NCBI GenBank assembly: GCA_024229935.1
Contig: JAAERX010000009.1
Location: 1 to 46,753, forward strand
Direction: 5' to 3'
Source of the DNA: Gammaproteobacteria bacterium
GTDB lineage: Bacteria > Pseudomonadota > Gammaproteobacteria > Steroidobacterales > GCA-2729495
DNA: 46,753 nucleotides
Shown: piece by piece, positions 37,348 to 46,262 of the stretch
Layout: every line of letters starts with the position of its first letter
Position numbering within the stretch: position 1 is the first letter of the stretch
Translations under genes and position numbers: made by a program
Notes under the pieces: model-generated
Told to the model about the DNA's origin: nothing
The model's database searches: none
The model's input: only the letters and a program-made list of their open reading frames with translations

Positions 37348-38145
37348 ATGCACCAAGAGCTTGCAACACTCGTTCAGCCTGTAACCACAGTAGCCACCAT
37401 GGCCGGCAACCGAATTCTGGAAATTTACAATACCGAGTTTGAGGTAGAGACCAAGGATGATCAGTCACCACTGACTGCGGCTGACAAGGCTTCACATATC
37501 ACCATCATTGAAGCTCTGGCTGAGCTTACCCCTGAAATTCCAATTCTTTCAGAAGAGTCTGTTGAAGTGCCATGGGAAGAACGTTCACAATGGCCTGAAT
37601 ACTGGCTCATAGATCCACTTGATGGCACCAAAGAATTCATCAAAAAGAACGGTGAATTTACAGTCAATATTGCTTTAATCCAAGGCAATCAGGCCGTATT
37701 TGGTGTTGTCTATGTGCCTGTAACTGGTCGCTGTTTTTATGGCTTTCAAGGAGGCGGTTCGTTCGAACTTACTGCAACAGGCGAGACCAAAAAAATCTGC
37801 GTAACCTCACCTGCACCTGACCCTGTAAGGGTTGTTGGCAGTCGCTCACATCGGGGCGAGCTGGTTGATGCATACCTGAATAAGCTTGGTAATCATGTCA
37901 TGGTGCCCATGGGTAGCTCACTCAAGCTATGCCTCATAGCAACAGGTGAAGCCGATATTTATCCACGTCTGGGTCTCACCTCTGAATGGGATACTGCAGC
38001 TGCACAAGCTGTAGTCGAATGCGCAGGGGGTAAAGTTGTTCAGCTCGATGGAAGCCCCATTATGTATAATGCCAAGAAAGATATTCTAAACCCCCACTTT
38101 CTGGTATTTGGTGATCTGGCAAGGGACTGGACAAGTTACCTGTAA
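37348..38145 (+). CDS. cysQ: 3'(2'),5'-bisphosphate nucleotidase CysQ
   Basis: CysQ removes the 3' phosphate of adenosine 3',5'-bisphosphate, a by-product of sulfate assimilation and of phosphopantetheine transfer. The 265-residue protein belongs to the inositol monophosphatase superfamily: metal-binding EESVEVPW, DPLDGTKEFIKKNGEFTVNI, and the later SEWDTAAAQAVVECAGGKVV. The length is normal. It is divergent from yrfG with promoters squeezed into about 80 bases. A short GGCCTTCAGGCC hairpin follows at about 38202 but lacks a T-run. Confidence 0.96.
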   Translation: MHQELATLVQPVTTVATMAGNRILEIYNTEFEVETKDDQSPLTAADKASHITIIEALAELTPEIPILSEESVEVPWEERSQWPEYWLIDPLDGTKEFIKKNGEFTVNIALIQGNQAVFGVVYVPVTGRCFYGFQGGGSFELTATGETKKICVTSPAPDPVRVVGSRSHRGELVDAYLNKLGNHVMVPMGSSLKLCLIATGEADIYPRLGLTSEWDTAAAQAVVECAGGKVVQLDGSPIMYNAKKDILNPHFLVFGDLARDWTSYL

Positions 38146-38334
38146 ACAATACAAGGCAGTATGTCGAACTGGCTAAATCCTGTTAGAATTATCACCATAC
38201 AGGGCCTTCAGGCCTACACACAATAAAAGAAAAATTACCACACCTGATCTGCAAAAGCCTGTGATAAAGGCAGGTGAAATATAGGCAAGTGCCGCCTGAT
38301 TAATTCTGGCCACTCACCTGAATGAGTAACATTA

Positions 38335-38550
38335 ATGACTGCAACTATAGAAATATCTACTTTTGGTAAACGTGGCCGTCTCAAGGAGTTACGTGTAGCA
38401 CACAGAGACCTGGATATCACCATATCCAAACTGGCTAATAATCCTGAAGTCGATCAACTCAGAGTAAAACGACTAAAAAAACGCAAACTGGTCTTGAAAG
38501 ATATGATCATTCATCTTGAAAGTGAATTAATTCCAAACCTGAACGCCTGA
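38335..38550 (+). CDS. YdcH family (DUF465) small protein
   Basis: This 71-residue protein is a DUF465/YdcH-type helical hairpin. The typical pattern is seen in LKELRVAHRDLDITISKLA and then VDQLRVKRLKKRKLVLKDMI. It is predicted to be cytosolic and to form a coiled coil; its function is unknown. The ATG lacks a strong ribosome binding site. It lies alone between cysQ and the lipoprotein gene. Confidence 0.9.
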   Translation: MTATIEISTFGKRGRLKELRVAHRDLDITISKLANNPEVDQLRVKRLKKRKLVLKDMIIHLESELIPNLNA

Positions 38551-38757
38551 CACCCAAACCCTATGCAGTCATAGCAAAAAAACTAAATATTGCTGCTGTA
38601 TTTGGTAGCGCGTTTAACTAGTGTCAAGCATTCTTACAAACCCGTTTACCCCTTAACGACCTGTTTAATGGGCATTCCGGCTTTTAGCCTTTCACATCAA
38701 CTGCATATAGTGAGGAAGGCGACCGTTATTTAATCCAGTACCTCATCCATTTCAGAT

Positions 38758-38949
38758 TTAGGGTTCAATCCCTATTTCCTCAACAACAGCTGCTTGATCC
38801 TTTGCTTCTAACATCGGATCAGAAGCTGTCTCTTCAGTTTCAGTAAAGCCCATATCACCCTCATCTTCATGGTCAACACTATCAGCAGGACCACCACATG
38901 CTACCAGCAGCAAGCACCCAGCTAACACACTCAAGATTTGAACATTCAT
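38758..38949 (-). CDS. Small acidic lipoprotein
   Basis: This 63-residue protein has a lipoprotein signal peptide with lipobox LLVAC (lipidated Cys18) followed by Gly-Gly, then a short acidic tail rich in Glu and Asp without a recognisable domain. It should be anchored to the inner or outer membrane. It starts 11 bases after the hydrolase gene on the same strand, so the two are likely co-transcribed. I do not recognise a family. Confidence 0.65.
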   Translation of the reverse strand: MNVQILSVLAGCLLLVACGGPADSVDHEDEGDMGFTETEETASDPMLEAKDQAAVVEEIGIEP

Positions 38950-38960
38950 ACTTGGACCCC

Positions 38961-39458
38961 TTAATTGATTAATTTATTCAGAAAAAATTCAAGTTCCTGC
39001 CCAATCTCAGACAGTACGTCTATAAGCCGATGATCACTATTCATAAACACCACCCGGGCATTTGCAGCAGCACCAAAACGTGCGCTGTTCTGCCAGGGAA
39101 TAACCTCATCATGCCAGCCATGCACGATAACAACAGGACACTCCGGTATCCCTGGTGTGTCCTGTTCATAGCCTGGCATATAGAAAGCAGGAGCCATAAG
39201 AAACAGCCCCACAGGTTGAGTCATAGTCGCAACAGCTGCTGCAACATGCCCGCCCATACTGCTGCCAACAAGCACATAGGGCTCCAGATTGCTTGTACAC
39301 CACTGTTGCAATAACTCAACGCGTGCATGTGGATCATCCAGACCCTGATAATCCAGTGAATCAACCTGGCAGCCGGCCTCTTCAGCAATAGCAGCTAAGA
39401 TTTTGATCTTGGTCCCCCATGGGCCACTTTCCTTACCATGAGAAAAACATACACGCAC
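38961..39458 (-). CDS. YqiA-like alpha/beta hydrolase
   Basis: This 165-residue protein is a compact alpha/beta hydrolase similar to the YqiA/UPF0227 group. It starts CFSHGKESGPWGTK, has the nucleophile elbow VLVGSSMGGH with Ser67, the acid in HGWHDEVIP and a late His in NSDHRLID. Members are esterases of unknown physiological substrate. The GTG start lies three bases after the stop of the alkyltransferase-like gene, so these two are one unit; no clear ribosome binding site is seen. Confidence 0.85.
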   Translation of the reverse strand: MRVCFSHGKESGPWGTKIKILAAIAEEAGCQVDSLDYQGLDDPHARVELLQQWCTSNLEPYVLVGSSMGGHVAAAVATMTQPVGLFLMAPAFYMPGYEQDTPGIPECPVVIVHGWHDEVIPWQNSARFGAAANARVVFMNSDHRLIDVLSEIGQELEFFLNKLIN

Positions 39459-39461
39459 GAG

Positions 39462-39869
39462 TTATTGGGTATCCCTAGACTTAGCAGTGACTTTAGTTTT
39501 TGAGCTGGCTGCAGGGTCATGCAGCACGCCCGGGCCCCATACCAGCTCATCCAGACTGGGGTCCCAGCCATACTCATCCATATTTAACTGTCCATTACGC
39601 ACCACAATACCCTCCTCCTCCAGCAGAGCCACCTGGCGTTTGAAGCCATTGCTATCAGGAGGCAAGGCAATACGCCCCTGAACATTTACAATCCTATGCC
39701 AGGGCAACTGCATCTCACTGGGTGCTGCAGCCAGTGCACGACCGACCATCCTGGCCACCCGTCTTGGCAACCCAGCAAGGCTTACTATTTGCCCATAGCT
39801 GGCAACCTTACCTTCAGGGATCAGTGCCACCTGCTTCCAAATACGTTTATAACTATCACTGCCTGACAT
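39462..39869 (-). CDS. Alkyltransferase-like protein (Atl, MGMT family)
   Basis: This 135-residue protein has the DNA-binding domain of O6-alkylguanine-DNA alkyltransferase: GKVASYGQIVSLAGLP and RMVGRALAAAPS. In place of the reactive PCHR motif it has PWHR (Trp57), the signature of Atl proteins, which bind alkylated bases without repairing them and hand them to nucleotide excision repair. I chose the ATG at 39869; the TTG at 39914 would add residues outside the family. It is divergent from the 5-oxoprolinase gene. Confidence 0.92.
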   Translation of the reverse strand: MSGSDSYKRIWKQVALIPEGKVASYGQIVSLAGLPRRVARMVGRALAAAPSEMQLPWHRIVNVQGRIALPPDSNGFKRQVALLEEEGIVVRNGQLNMDEYGWDPSLDELVWGPGVLHDPAASSKTKVTAKSRDTQ

Positions 39870-39938
39870 ACAGCATAGTGTAGCCGAGCCCTGCACAATA
39901 TGGGGATAATACAACCTGAAAACTTAAACTAAATAAAT

Positions 39939-42900
39939 ATGACAGATACAGCATGGCGCTTCTGGGTTGACCGTGGCGGAACATTTACAGACATTATCGG
40001 GTGTGCCCCTGATGGGGGCACACATACCCTTAAGCTGCTTTCTGATAATCACTCACAGTATCCAGATGCTGCTGCTGAAGGCATTTATCGCATACTAGAA
40101 ATGGGTAGTACCCCTGCAAACAAACCCCAGACAATTGCTGAAATTCGCATGGGTACAACTGTGGCAACAAATGCCCTGTTAGAAAGAACAGGAGCAGCAA
40201 CAGCTTTACTCACTACACGAGGGTTTCGTGATGTCTTACGTATTGGCAATCAAAGTCGGCCTGCCCTTTTTAACCTAAATATCTGCAAACCAGAAATGCT
40301 TTACCAGGATGTTGCCGAAGTTAATGAACGTATAGACTCAAATGGCAATATTCTTGAGGCACTCCAAACCGATAACCTGAAAAAAGTCCTGCAACAATTG
40401 CAGGTAAATGGAATTCAATCTATTGCTATCTGCTTCATGCATGCCTGGTGTAATGCTACGCATGAAAAAATAGCCGCTAAACTTGCTAAGGCTGTTGGTT
40501 TTAATCAGGTATCTGTCTCACATGAAGTAAGTCCACTGATGAAATTTGTCAGTCGTAGCAGCACCACCGTTGCTGATGCCTATTTGTCTCCTGTGATATC
40601 GCAATATATAAATAGCTTCCAGGAGGCACTGAAATCCTATGGGATTAGCTGCCCACGCATACTGTTTATGCAAAGCAATGGCGGACTTGTTACCGCAGAA
40701 CAGTTTCGTGGCAAGGACAGCATCCTCTCTGGGCCAGCCGGCGGTGTCGTAGGGATGGCAGCAGCTGCCAGGCAAGCAGATCTTGAGCACCTGATTGGCT
40801 TTGATATGGGCGGCACTTCCACTGATGTTTCTGTTTATGCAGGCAGCCCTGAAATAGTTAATGAAACCCTCATTGAGGGCATACATATGCGCAGCCCCAT
40901 GATTCGCATACATACTATTGCAGCAGGTGGCGGCTCTATCCTGACTTTTGCAGATGGTCGTTTGCAAGTTGGTCCTGAATCAGCCGGAGCAGATCCGGGG
41001 CCCATGAGCTACGGTCGAGGCGGACCATTAACTATAACTGATGCAAATATTTTTCTTGGCCGGGTTCAACCGCGATGGTTTCCACAGGTATTTGGTCCGG
41101 ATGCCAACCAACCACTTAATACAGAAAAAGTATCTGCTGCATTTATAGGTCTAGCCCATCAATTAAATGCCAATGGCTTTAATTATTCACCAGAAGAAAC
41201 AGCTGCAGGTTTTCTTACAGTGGCTATCGACAATATGGCAAATGCATTACGCCATATTTCTATCCAGCAAGGCGTGGACCCTCAAGTCTTTACACTATGC
41301 TGCTTTGGTGGTGCAGGGGGCCAACACGCTTGTCAGGTTGCTGACAGCCTTGGTATGACTCATATCCTGCTGGACCCTCTTGCACCAGTCCTCTCAGCAT
41401 GGGGCATGGGCAATGCTGTTTTACGCAGCTACCGACAACTGGCAGTTAATATATTGCTGGAAGAATCTACACTTGAAGAACTTAAGCCGCGCTGTAAACA
41501 GTTAGCAGATGAATGTTGCTCAGAACTACATAGTCAGGGAATCAGTGATGTCACTACCCGCACATGGCTATATCTGAAAATTACTGACAGTAATACAAGT
41601 CTTCCAGTCACAGCAGATAGTGTAGCGGGACTGAAACAGGCATTTCTTCAGGCACATCAGGCACGTTTCGGCTTTACCACTCATAACAGCACCACAGAAA
41701 TTCACCTGGAAATTGAATCCATACGTGTTGAAGCTGAAAGTATCCCCACACCCGCATCAACCAAAGACCACCCTAACCCGGTTGCTTCAGCCCATATACC
41801 AGTCAAAACAAATTCAGTAGCAAAGGTGTATCTGGACGGACGCTGGCAAACCATACCCGTTTACAAGCAACAACAACTGCAGCCAGGCATGTCATTTTCC
41901 GGGCCAGCCCTGATTGTTGAAACCAACAGCACCACAGTTGTTGATACGGACTGGACACTAACCGTCAATCACAAACAGCAATTACTAATGGTACGCACCA
42001 CCTGCCCTGAACCAAACCAGCAAAAAGATGACAGTGCTGATCCCATAAGACTAGAGATATTTAACAATCAGTTTATGCATATTGCTGAAGAAATGGGGGT
42101 AATACTGCAAAAAACAGCTCGGTCAGTAAATATCAAGGAGCGACTTGATTTTTCCTGTGCACTATTTACTACCACCGGTGACCTTATTGCCAATGCGCCA
42201 CATGTGCCAGTACACCTAGGCTCAATGGATGACAGCATTAAATCACTGCTACAACAACATGCTACTAAACTCCAGGCTGGCACATGCTTCCTGAGCAATG
42301 CCCCCTACAATGGTGGCACCCACCTTCCAGATATCACAGTTATTTCTCCTGTCATCAATGCTGATAAAAAACTTATCTTTATTGTTGCATCACGTGCTCA
42401 CCATGCTGACATTGGTGGCATTACACCAGGCTCTATGCCGCCAAACAGTCAGCATATTGGCGAAGAAGGGATAATTTTTGATAATCAGGAAATTATACAA
42501 AACGGTGAATTTCTGCATAAGGATTTATTGCGACAGTTAACTACAGGAAAGTATCCGGCACGCAACCCAGAACAAAATATTGCCGATATACAAGCCCAGA
42601 TTGCCGCCAATGAGCGTGGTCGGACATTACTGCTGGAAATGGTAAACCAGTATGGCAGTTCCGTTGTAACTGCATACACACAACACGTACAGGATAATGC
42701 AGAAGAATCCGTACGGCAGGCTATCCAGATGCTGACACCAGCCGATGGAAACTGCTTTAGTTATCCGTTTGATAATGGCCAGCAAATCAACGTAAAGATT
42801 AGTATTAGTGATGACAAGCGGGAAGCCATTATAGATTTTACCGGTACATCTGCAGTACAGAACAATAACCTGAATGCACCCTCCTCAGTATGCATGGCAG

Positions 42901-43583
42901 CAATATTGTATGTATTTCGCACTCTGGTAAAAGCCAATATCCCACTCAATGCCGGGTGTCACAAACCTCTAAAAGTTATTATTCCTGATGATTCCATGCT
43001 GAACCCACACTTCCCGGCAGCCGTGGTAGGCGGCAATGTAGAAACATCACAATGCATAACTGATGCACTTTACGGTGCACTGGGGATTCTGGCCGCCTCA
43101 CAAGGAACCATGAATAACCTTAGTTTTGGTAATGATGAATTTCAGTATTATGAAACCATTTGTGGCGGTGCCGGTGCCGGTGCAGATTTTAATGGAGCTG
43201 ATGCTGTACAAACACATATGACAAACTCAAGAATGACAGATACCGAAGTACTTGAATCACGCTTCCCCATATTAGTGCAGGAATTTTCTATCCGGCCCAA
43301 CTCAGGTGGAAGAGGTGCATTTACAGGTGGAAATGGCGTGGTACGTAAACTGAAGTTTTGTACAACCATGAGCGCTGCCATACTATCCAATCATCGGAAG
43401 ATTAAACCGTTCGGAATGGCCGGTGGTGGCAATGCACTGACTGGTGAAAATACTATCATCCGTAATGATGGTCGTATCGAGAAACCCGGCAATATTGCAT
43501 TAACAATTGTTCAGGAGGGTGATGTGCTGATAATTGAGACACCCGGTGGTGGTGGATATGGCATACCACCTGACAAAATGTAA
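39939..43583 (+). CDS. Fused 5-oxoprolinase (HyuA-HyuB, hydantoinase/oxoprolinase family)
   Basis: This 1214-residue enzyme is a fusion of the two hydantoinase/oxoprolinase modules, as in eukaryotic OPLAH, which opens 5-oxo-L-proline to glutamate with ATP. The HyuA half begins FWVDRGGTFTDIIG, has RMGTTVATNALLER, FDMGGTSTDVSVY (about residues 288-300) and ESAGADPGPMSYGRGG. The HyuB half starts near residue 700 with RLEIFNNQFMHIAEEMG and has PHVPVHLGSM, ASRAHHADIGGITPGSMP and EFSIRPNSGGRGAFTGGNG. The fused architecture supports oxoprolinase over N-methylhydantoinase, though substrate is inferred. The transporter gene follows after nine bases. Confidence 0.93.
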   Translation: MTDTAWRFWVDRGGTFTDIIGCAPDGGTHTLKLLSDNHSQYPDAAAEGIYRILEMGSTPANKPQTIAEIRMGTTVATNALLERTGAATALLTTRGFRDVLRIGNQSRPALFNLNICKPEMLYQDVAEVNERIDSNGNILEALQTDNLKKVLQQLQVNGIQSIAICFMHAWCNATHEKIAAKLAKAVGFNQVSVSHEVSPLMKFVSRSSTTVADAYLSPVISQYINSFQEALKSYGISCPRILFMQSNGGLVTAEQFRGKDSILSGPAGGVVGMAAAARQADLEHLIGFDMGGTSTDVSVYAGSPEIVNETLIEGIHMRSPMIRIHTIAAGGGSILTFADGRLQVGPESAGADPGPMSYGRGGPLTITDANIFLGRVQPRWFPQVFGPDANQPLNTEKVSAAFIGLAHQLNANGFNYSPEETAAGFLTVAIDNMANALRHISIQQGVDPQVFTLCCFGGAGGQHACQVADSLGMTHILLDPLAPVLSAWGMGNAVLRSYRQLAVNILLEESTLEELKPRCKQLADECCSELHSQGISDVTTRTWLYLKITDSNTSLPVTADSVAGLKQAFLQAHQARFGFTTHNSTTEIHLEIESIRVEAESIPTPASTKDHPNPVASAHIPVKTNSVAKVYLDGRWQTIPVYKQQQLQPGMSFSGPALIVETNSTTVVDTDWTLTVNHKQQLLMVRTTCPEPNQQKDDSADPIRLEIFNNQFMHIAEEMGVILQKTARSVNIKERLDFSCALFTTTGDLIANAPHVPVHLGSMDDSIKSLLQQHATKLQAGTCFLSNAPYNGGTHLPDITVISPVINADKKLIFIVASRAHHADIGGITPGSMPPNSQHIGEEGIIFDNQEIIQNGEFLHKDLLRQLTTGKYPARNPEQNIADIQAQIAANERGRTLLLEMVNQYGSSVVTAYTQHVQDNAEESVRQAIQMLTPADGNCFSYPFDNGQQINVKISISDDKREAIIDFTGTSAVQNNNLNAPSSVCMAAILYVFRTLVKANIPLNAGCHKPLKVIIPDDSMLNPHFPAAVVGGNVETSQCITDALYGALGILAASQGTMNNLSFGNDEFQYYETICGGAGAGADFNGADAVQTHMTNSRMTDTEVLESRFPILVQEFSIRPNSGGRGAFTGGNGVVRKLKFCTTMSAAILSNHRKIKPFGMAGGGNALTGENTIIRNDGRIEKPGNIALTIVQEGDVLIIETPGGGGYGIPPDKM

Positions 43584-43592
43584 GCTAAGCCT

Positions 43593-45959
43593 ATGACTTG
43601 GGAAATTGCACTCGTACTCGGTATCCTGCTGGTTGCCCTGATCCTCTTCATTACCGAATGGCTGCGCATGGATGTCGTGGCACTCGCAGTACTCGGCGTA
43701 CTTGCCATTACCGGACTGGTAAATGCCAGTGATGCACTCTCCGGCTTTAGTAACCCTGCTGTAATTACTGTTTGGGCCATGTTTATACTGAGTGATGGCC
43801 TCACCCGCACCGGTATTGCTGACATCCTTGGAACCCAGGTGCTTAAAGTGGCCGGTCAACGGGAAGTCACCCTGACCATTGTAATTATGCTGACTGCCGG
43901 TGGGCTCTCAGCCTTCATGAACAACATTGGTGTGGCAGCGCTCATGCTGCCGGTAGTTGTGGATATTTGCAGACGCACAGAAATACCCGCCTCACGACTC
44001 CTAATGCCGCTTGCCTATGGTTCACTGCTGGGTGGCCTGACTACGCTGATCGGTACACCACCAAACCTGCTTATTGATAGTGCTTTAGATGCTGCCGGAT
44101 TGCAGGGCTTTAGTCTGTTTGATTTTGCACCGGTTGGGCTTGGAGTCATGCTGGTTGGCACAGCATTTGTCGCTTTTTTTGGTCGGCATATGTTACCCAA
44201 CCGCCCTACAGGTATGGGTTCAAAACAGCGTAGCCAAAGAAATTTACGCGCACTATACGGCTTGCAGGAACGCACCTTCATGATGCGCATCCCGGAAGAT
44301 TCCCTACTGGTAGGCAAAAGCCTCGCTGCAAGTCGTATTGGATCTGCAGTCGGTCTGATTATTGTTGCCCTTGATCGCTGTGACAAAATTGAAGCCCTAC
44401 CCTCACGTAAAACCATCCTTGAAGGCGGCGACAAGCTTCTCGTTCAGGGTCGACTGGACCGATTTGAAGAGCTACGTCGCTGGGGCGAGGTTGTTATTGA
44501 ACGTGAAGCGCCCTTACTGAAAACGCTGGTAAATGAACGCGTCAATCTGGTTGAAGCAGGGATCGCAGATGATTCGGCACTGGTAAAAGACCTCCTTAAT
44601 CACACAGATTTTCGGCGTCGCTTTGGTGTTAACGTTCTGGCAATCCGACGTAGAGAGCTGGTGCGGCGTGTTAATATTTCAAACGTACCCTTACGCTGTG
44701 GTGATTGCCTGCTGATGCAGGGCAACCAGGAAGCGCTGGATAAACTGGAGCGCTCTCCTGAATTCACTAACATCAAAGCTGTGGATGAAGAACAGCTAAC
44801 TGAGGTATATCGGTTACAAGAAAGTGTATTTGTCATCCGAATTCCCAGAAATTCAAAACTGGGCGGACAGAGTCTTGCTAAAAGCAGGCTTGGCGATGCA
44901 TTTGATTTTCGTCTACTGGCAACTTTCAGAGAAAATGTACTGCAGCTGATGCCAGAGCCAGATGAACTGTTGCTGGGTGGAGACCTGATGCTCTTACAGG
45001 GGCGTCCAGAAGACCTGGATGAACTACGTGGTCTGCAGGAACTAGAAATAGACAGTGACGTATCACCCCAGTTTAATACTTATGAGTCAGACCGCCTCGG
45101 ATTACTGGAAGCAACCCTTAATCCACAATCTGAACTGGCAGGCCAATCAATCAGTGATATCAACTTCCGGGAGAAATACGGACTGGAATTGGTTGCTATC
45201 TGGCGTTCTGGCCAGGCAATTCGTTCTGAACTTGACCGGCTCACACTTGAGTTTGGCGATGCCCTGTTACTCATAGGCCCACGCAAAAAAATTAATGTCT
45301 TTAGCAAAGAACAGGATTTCATTGCATTAACTGCTCCCGCTAAACCCGGTCCTGACCTCTACCGTGCACCACGGGCAGGCATCATCATGCTTGGCGTGAT
45401 TATTTCCGTACTTATGGGCTGGCTGCCCATTGCTATTGCCGCAGTGCTGGGTGCAACCTGCATGGTCATCTCAGGCTGCCTAAATATGGAGCAGGCCTAC
45501 AGAGCTATAGACTGGCGAGCAGTATTCCTGATTGCCGGCATGCTGCCTCTTGGAATAGCCATGCAGGACAGTGGCACAGCCACCTTTGTGGCTGGCCAGG
45601 TAATGAGCCTGCTGGGCGACATGGGCCCCTGGACTGTAATTGCAGGGCTATACCTGCTAACTGCTCTAGCCACGATGATTATTCCCACCGCTGCGCTGGT
45701 CGTATTAATGTCACCCATAGTTCTGTCTGCCACTGCTGAAATGGGTATCGCTCCACAGACAGCAATGATGGCCATAGCCATGGCCGCATCCGCAAGTTTC
45801 ACTAGTCCAATCTCACATCCGGCCAATATTCTTGTTATGGGCCCTGGTGGTTATAAATTTTCTGATTACATAAAACTTGGTGTACCGCTCACATTAATCG
45901 TATTCGTGACCGTGATGTTTTTACTACCAATTTTTTGGCCAATTGTTTATATCAAGTGA
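43593..45959 (+). CDS. SLC13/DASS-type permease with four RCK_C (TrkA-C) repeats
   Basis: This 788-residue inner-membrane protein has an N-terminal set of helices (to about residue 210) with NNIGVAALMLPVVV and LIGTPPNLLI, and a C-terminal set (about 590-788) with FLIAGMLPLGIAMQDSG and SFTSPISHPANILVMGP, the two halves of an Na+/carboxylate or sulfate symporter. Between them are four cytosolic RCK_C domains. Units 1 and 3 (about 225-295, 405-480) resemble each other, as do units 2 and 4 (about 310-390, 495-575), so a two-domain block was duplicated. Many relatives carry only two. Substrate is unknown; tight linkage to 5-oxoprolinase suggests an organic acid such as 5-oxoproline. Confidence 0.92.
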   Translation: MTWEIALVLGILLVALILFITEWLRMDVVALAVLGVLAITGLVNASDALSGFSNPAVITVWAMFILSDGLTRTGIADILGTQVLKVAGQREVTLTIVIMLTAGGLSAFMNNIGVAALMLPVVVDICRRTEIPASRLLMPLAYGSLLGGLTTLIGTPPNLLIDSALDAAGLQGFSLFDFAPVGLGVMLVGTAFVAFFGRHMLPNRPTGMGSKQRSQRNLRALYGLQERTFMMRIPEDSLLVGKSLAASRIGSAVGLIIVALDRCDKIEALPSRKTILEGGDKLLVQGRLDRFEELRRWGEVVIEREAPLLKTLVNERVNLVEAGIADDSALVKDLLNHTDFRRRFGVNVLAIRRRELVRRVNISNVPLRCGDCLLMQGNQEALDKLERSPEFTNIKAVDEEQLTEVYRLQESVFVIRIPRNSKLGGQSLAKSRLGDAFDFRLLATFRENVLQLMPEPDELLLGGDLMLLQGRPEDLDELRGLQELEIDSDVSPQFNTYESDRLGLLEATLNPQSELAGQSISDINFREKYGLELVAIWRSGQAIRSELDRLTLEFGDALLLIGPRKKINVFSKEQDFIALTAPAKPGPDLYRAPRAGIIMLGVIISVLMGWLPIAIAAVLGATCMVISGCLNMEQAYRAIDWRAVFLIAGMLPLGIAMQDSGTATFVAGQVMSLLGDMGPWTVIAGLYLLTALATMIIPTAALVVLMSPIVLSATAEMGIAPQTAMMAIAMAASASFTSPISHPANILVMGPGGYKFSDYIKLGVPLTLIVFVTVMFLLPIFWPIVYIK

Positions 45960-46262
45960 TTACAACTGCCGAAGACAGCTAATAAAGCTATCTGATAGTC
46001 TAAGCATTGGTGTCAGGAGCAGGCATTTTTACAAGGCTTTACCTCTCTAGAAATATTTCATTGAGCTACAATGATTGCTAATAATGAGAAGCAGTGTGGG
46101 GTGAGCATCTTCATCCACTGCAACACAATAAACATCACAGACAGTGACTAGCTTCAAATAAATGCCATTCTTTAGTTATTTTAAATGACCAACTAATCCA
46201 AATTAGGAGCTAACAATAAAAAGTTTCACCTAATGCTGGATTTTTTATTTGACTGGTCAAAA
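45960..46262. other. Convergent intergenic region
   Basis: About 300 AT-rich bases separate the transporter gene from the convergent oxidoreductase gene. I see no credible gene, no strong terminator and no repeat beyond a weak ATTAGG/CCTAAT inverted pair with a long loop near 46200-46235. Confidence 0.4.

Noticed and set aside
38711-38782. tRNA-like stretch: perfect 7-bp end pairing (TGAGGAA/TTCCTCA) at tRNA-like distance and a TTCAATC loop
   Set aside because: No D-arm or anticodon stem can be formed, the T-stem pairs for only three positions and the 3' end overlaps the lipoprotein gene; it is a coincidence.
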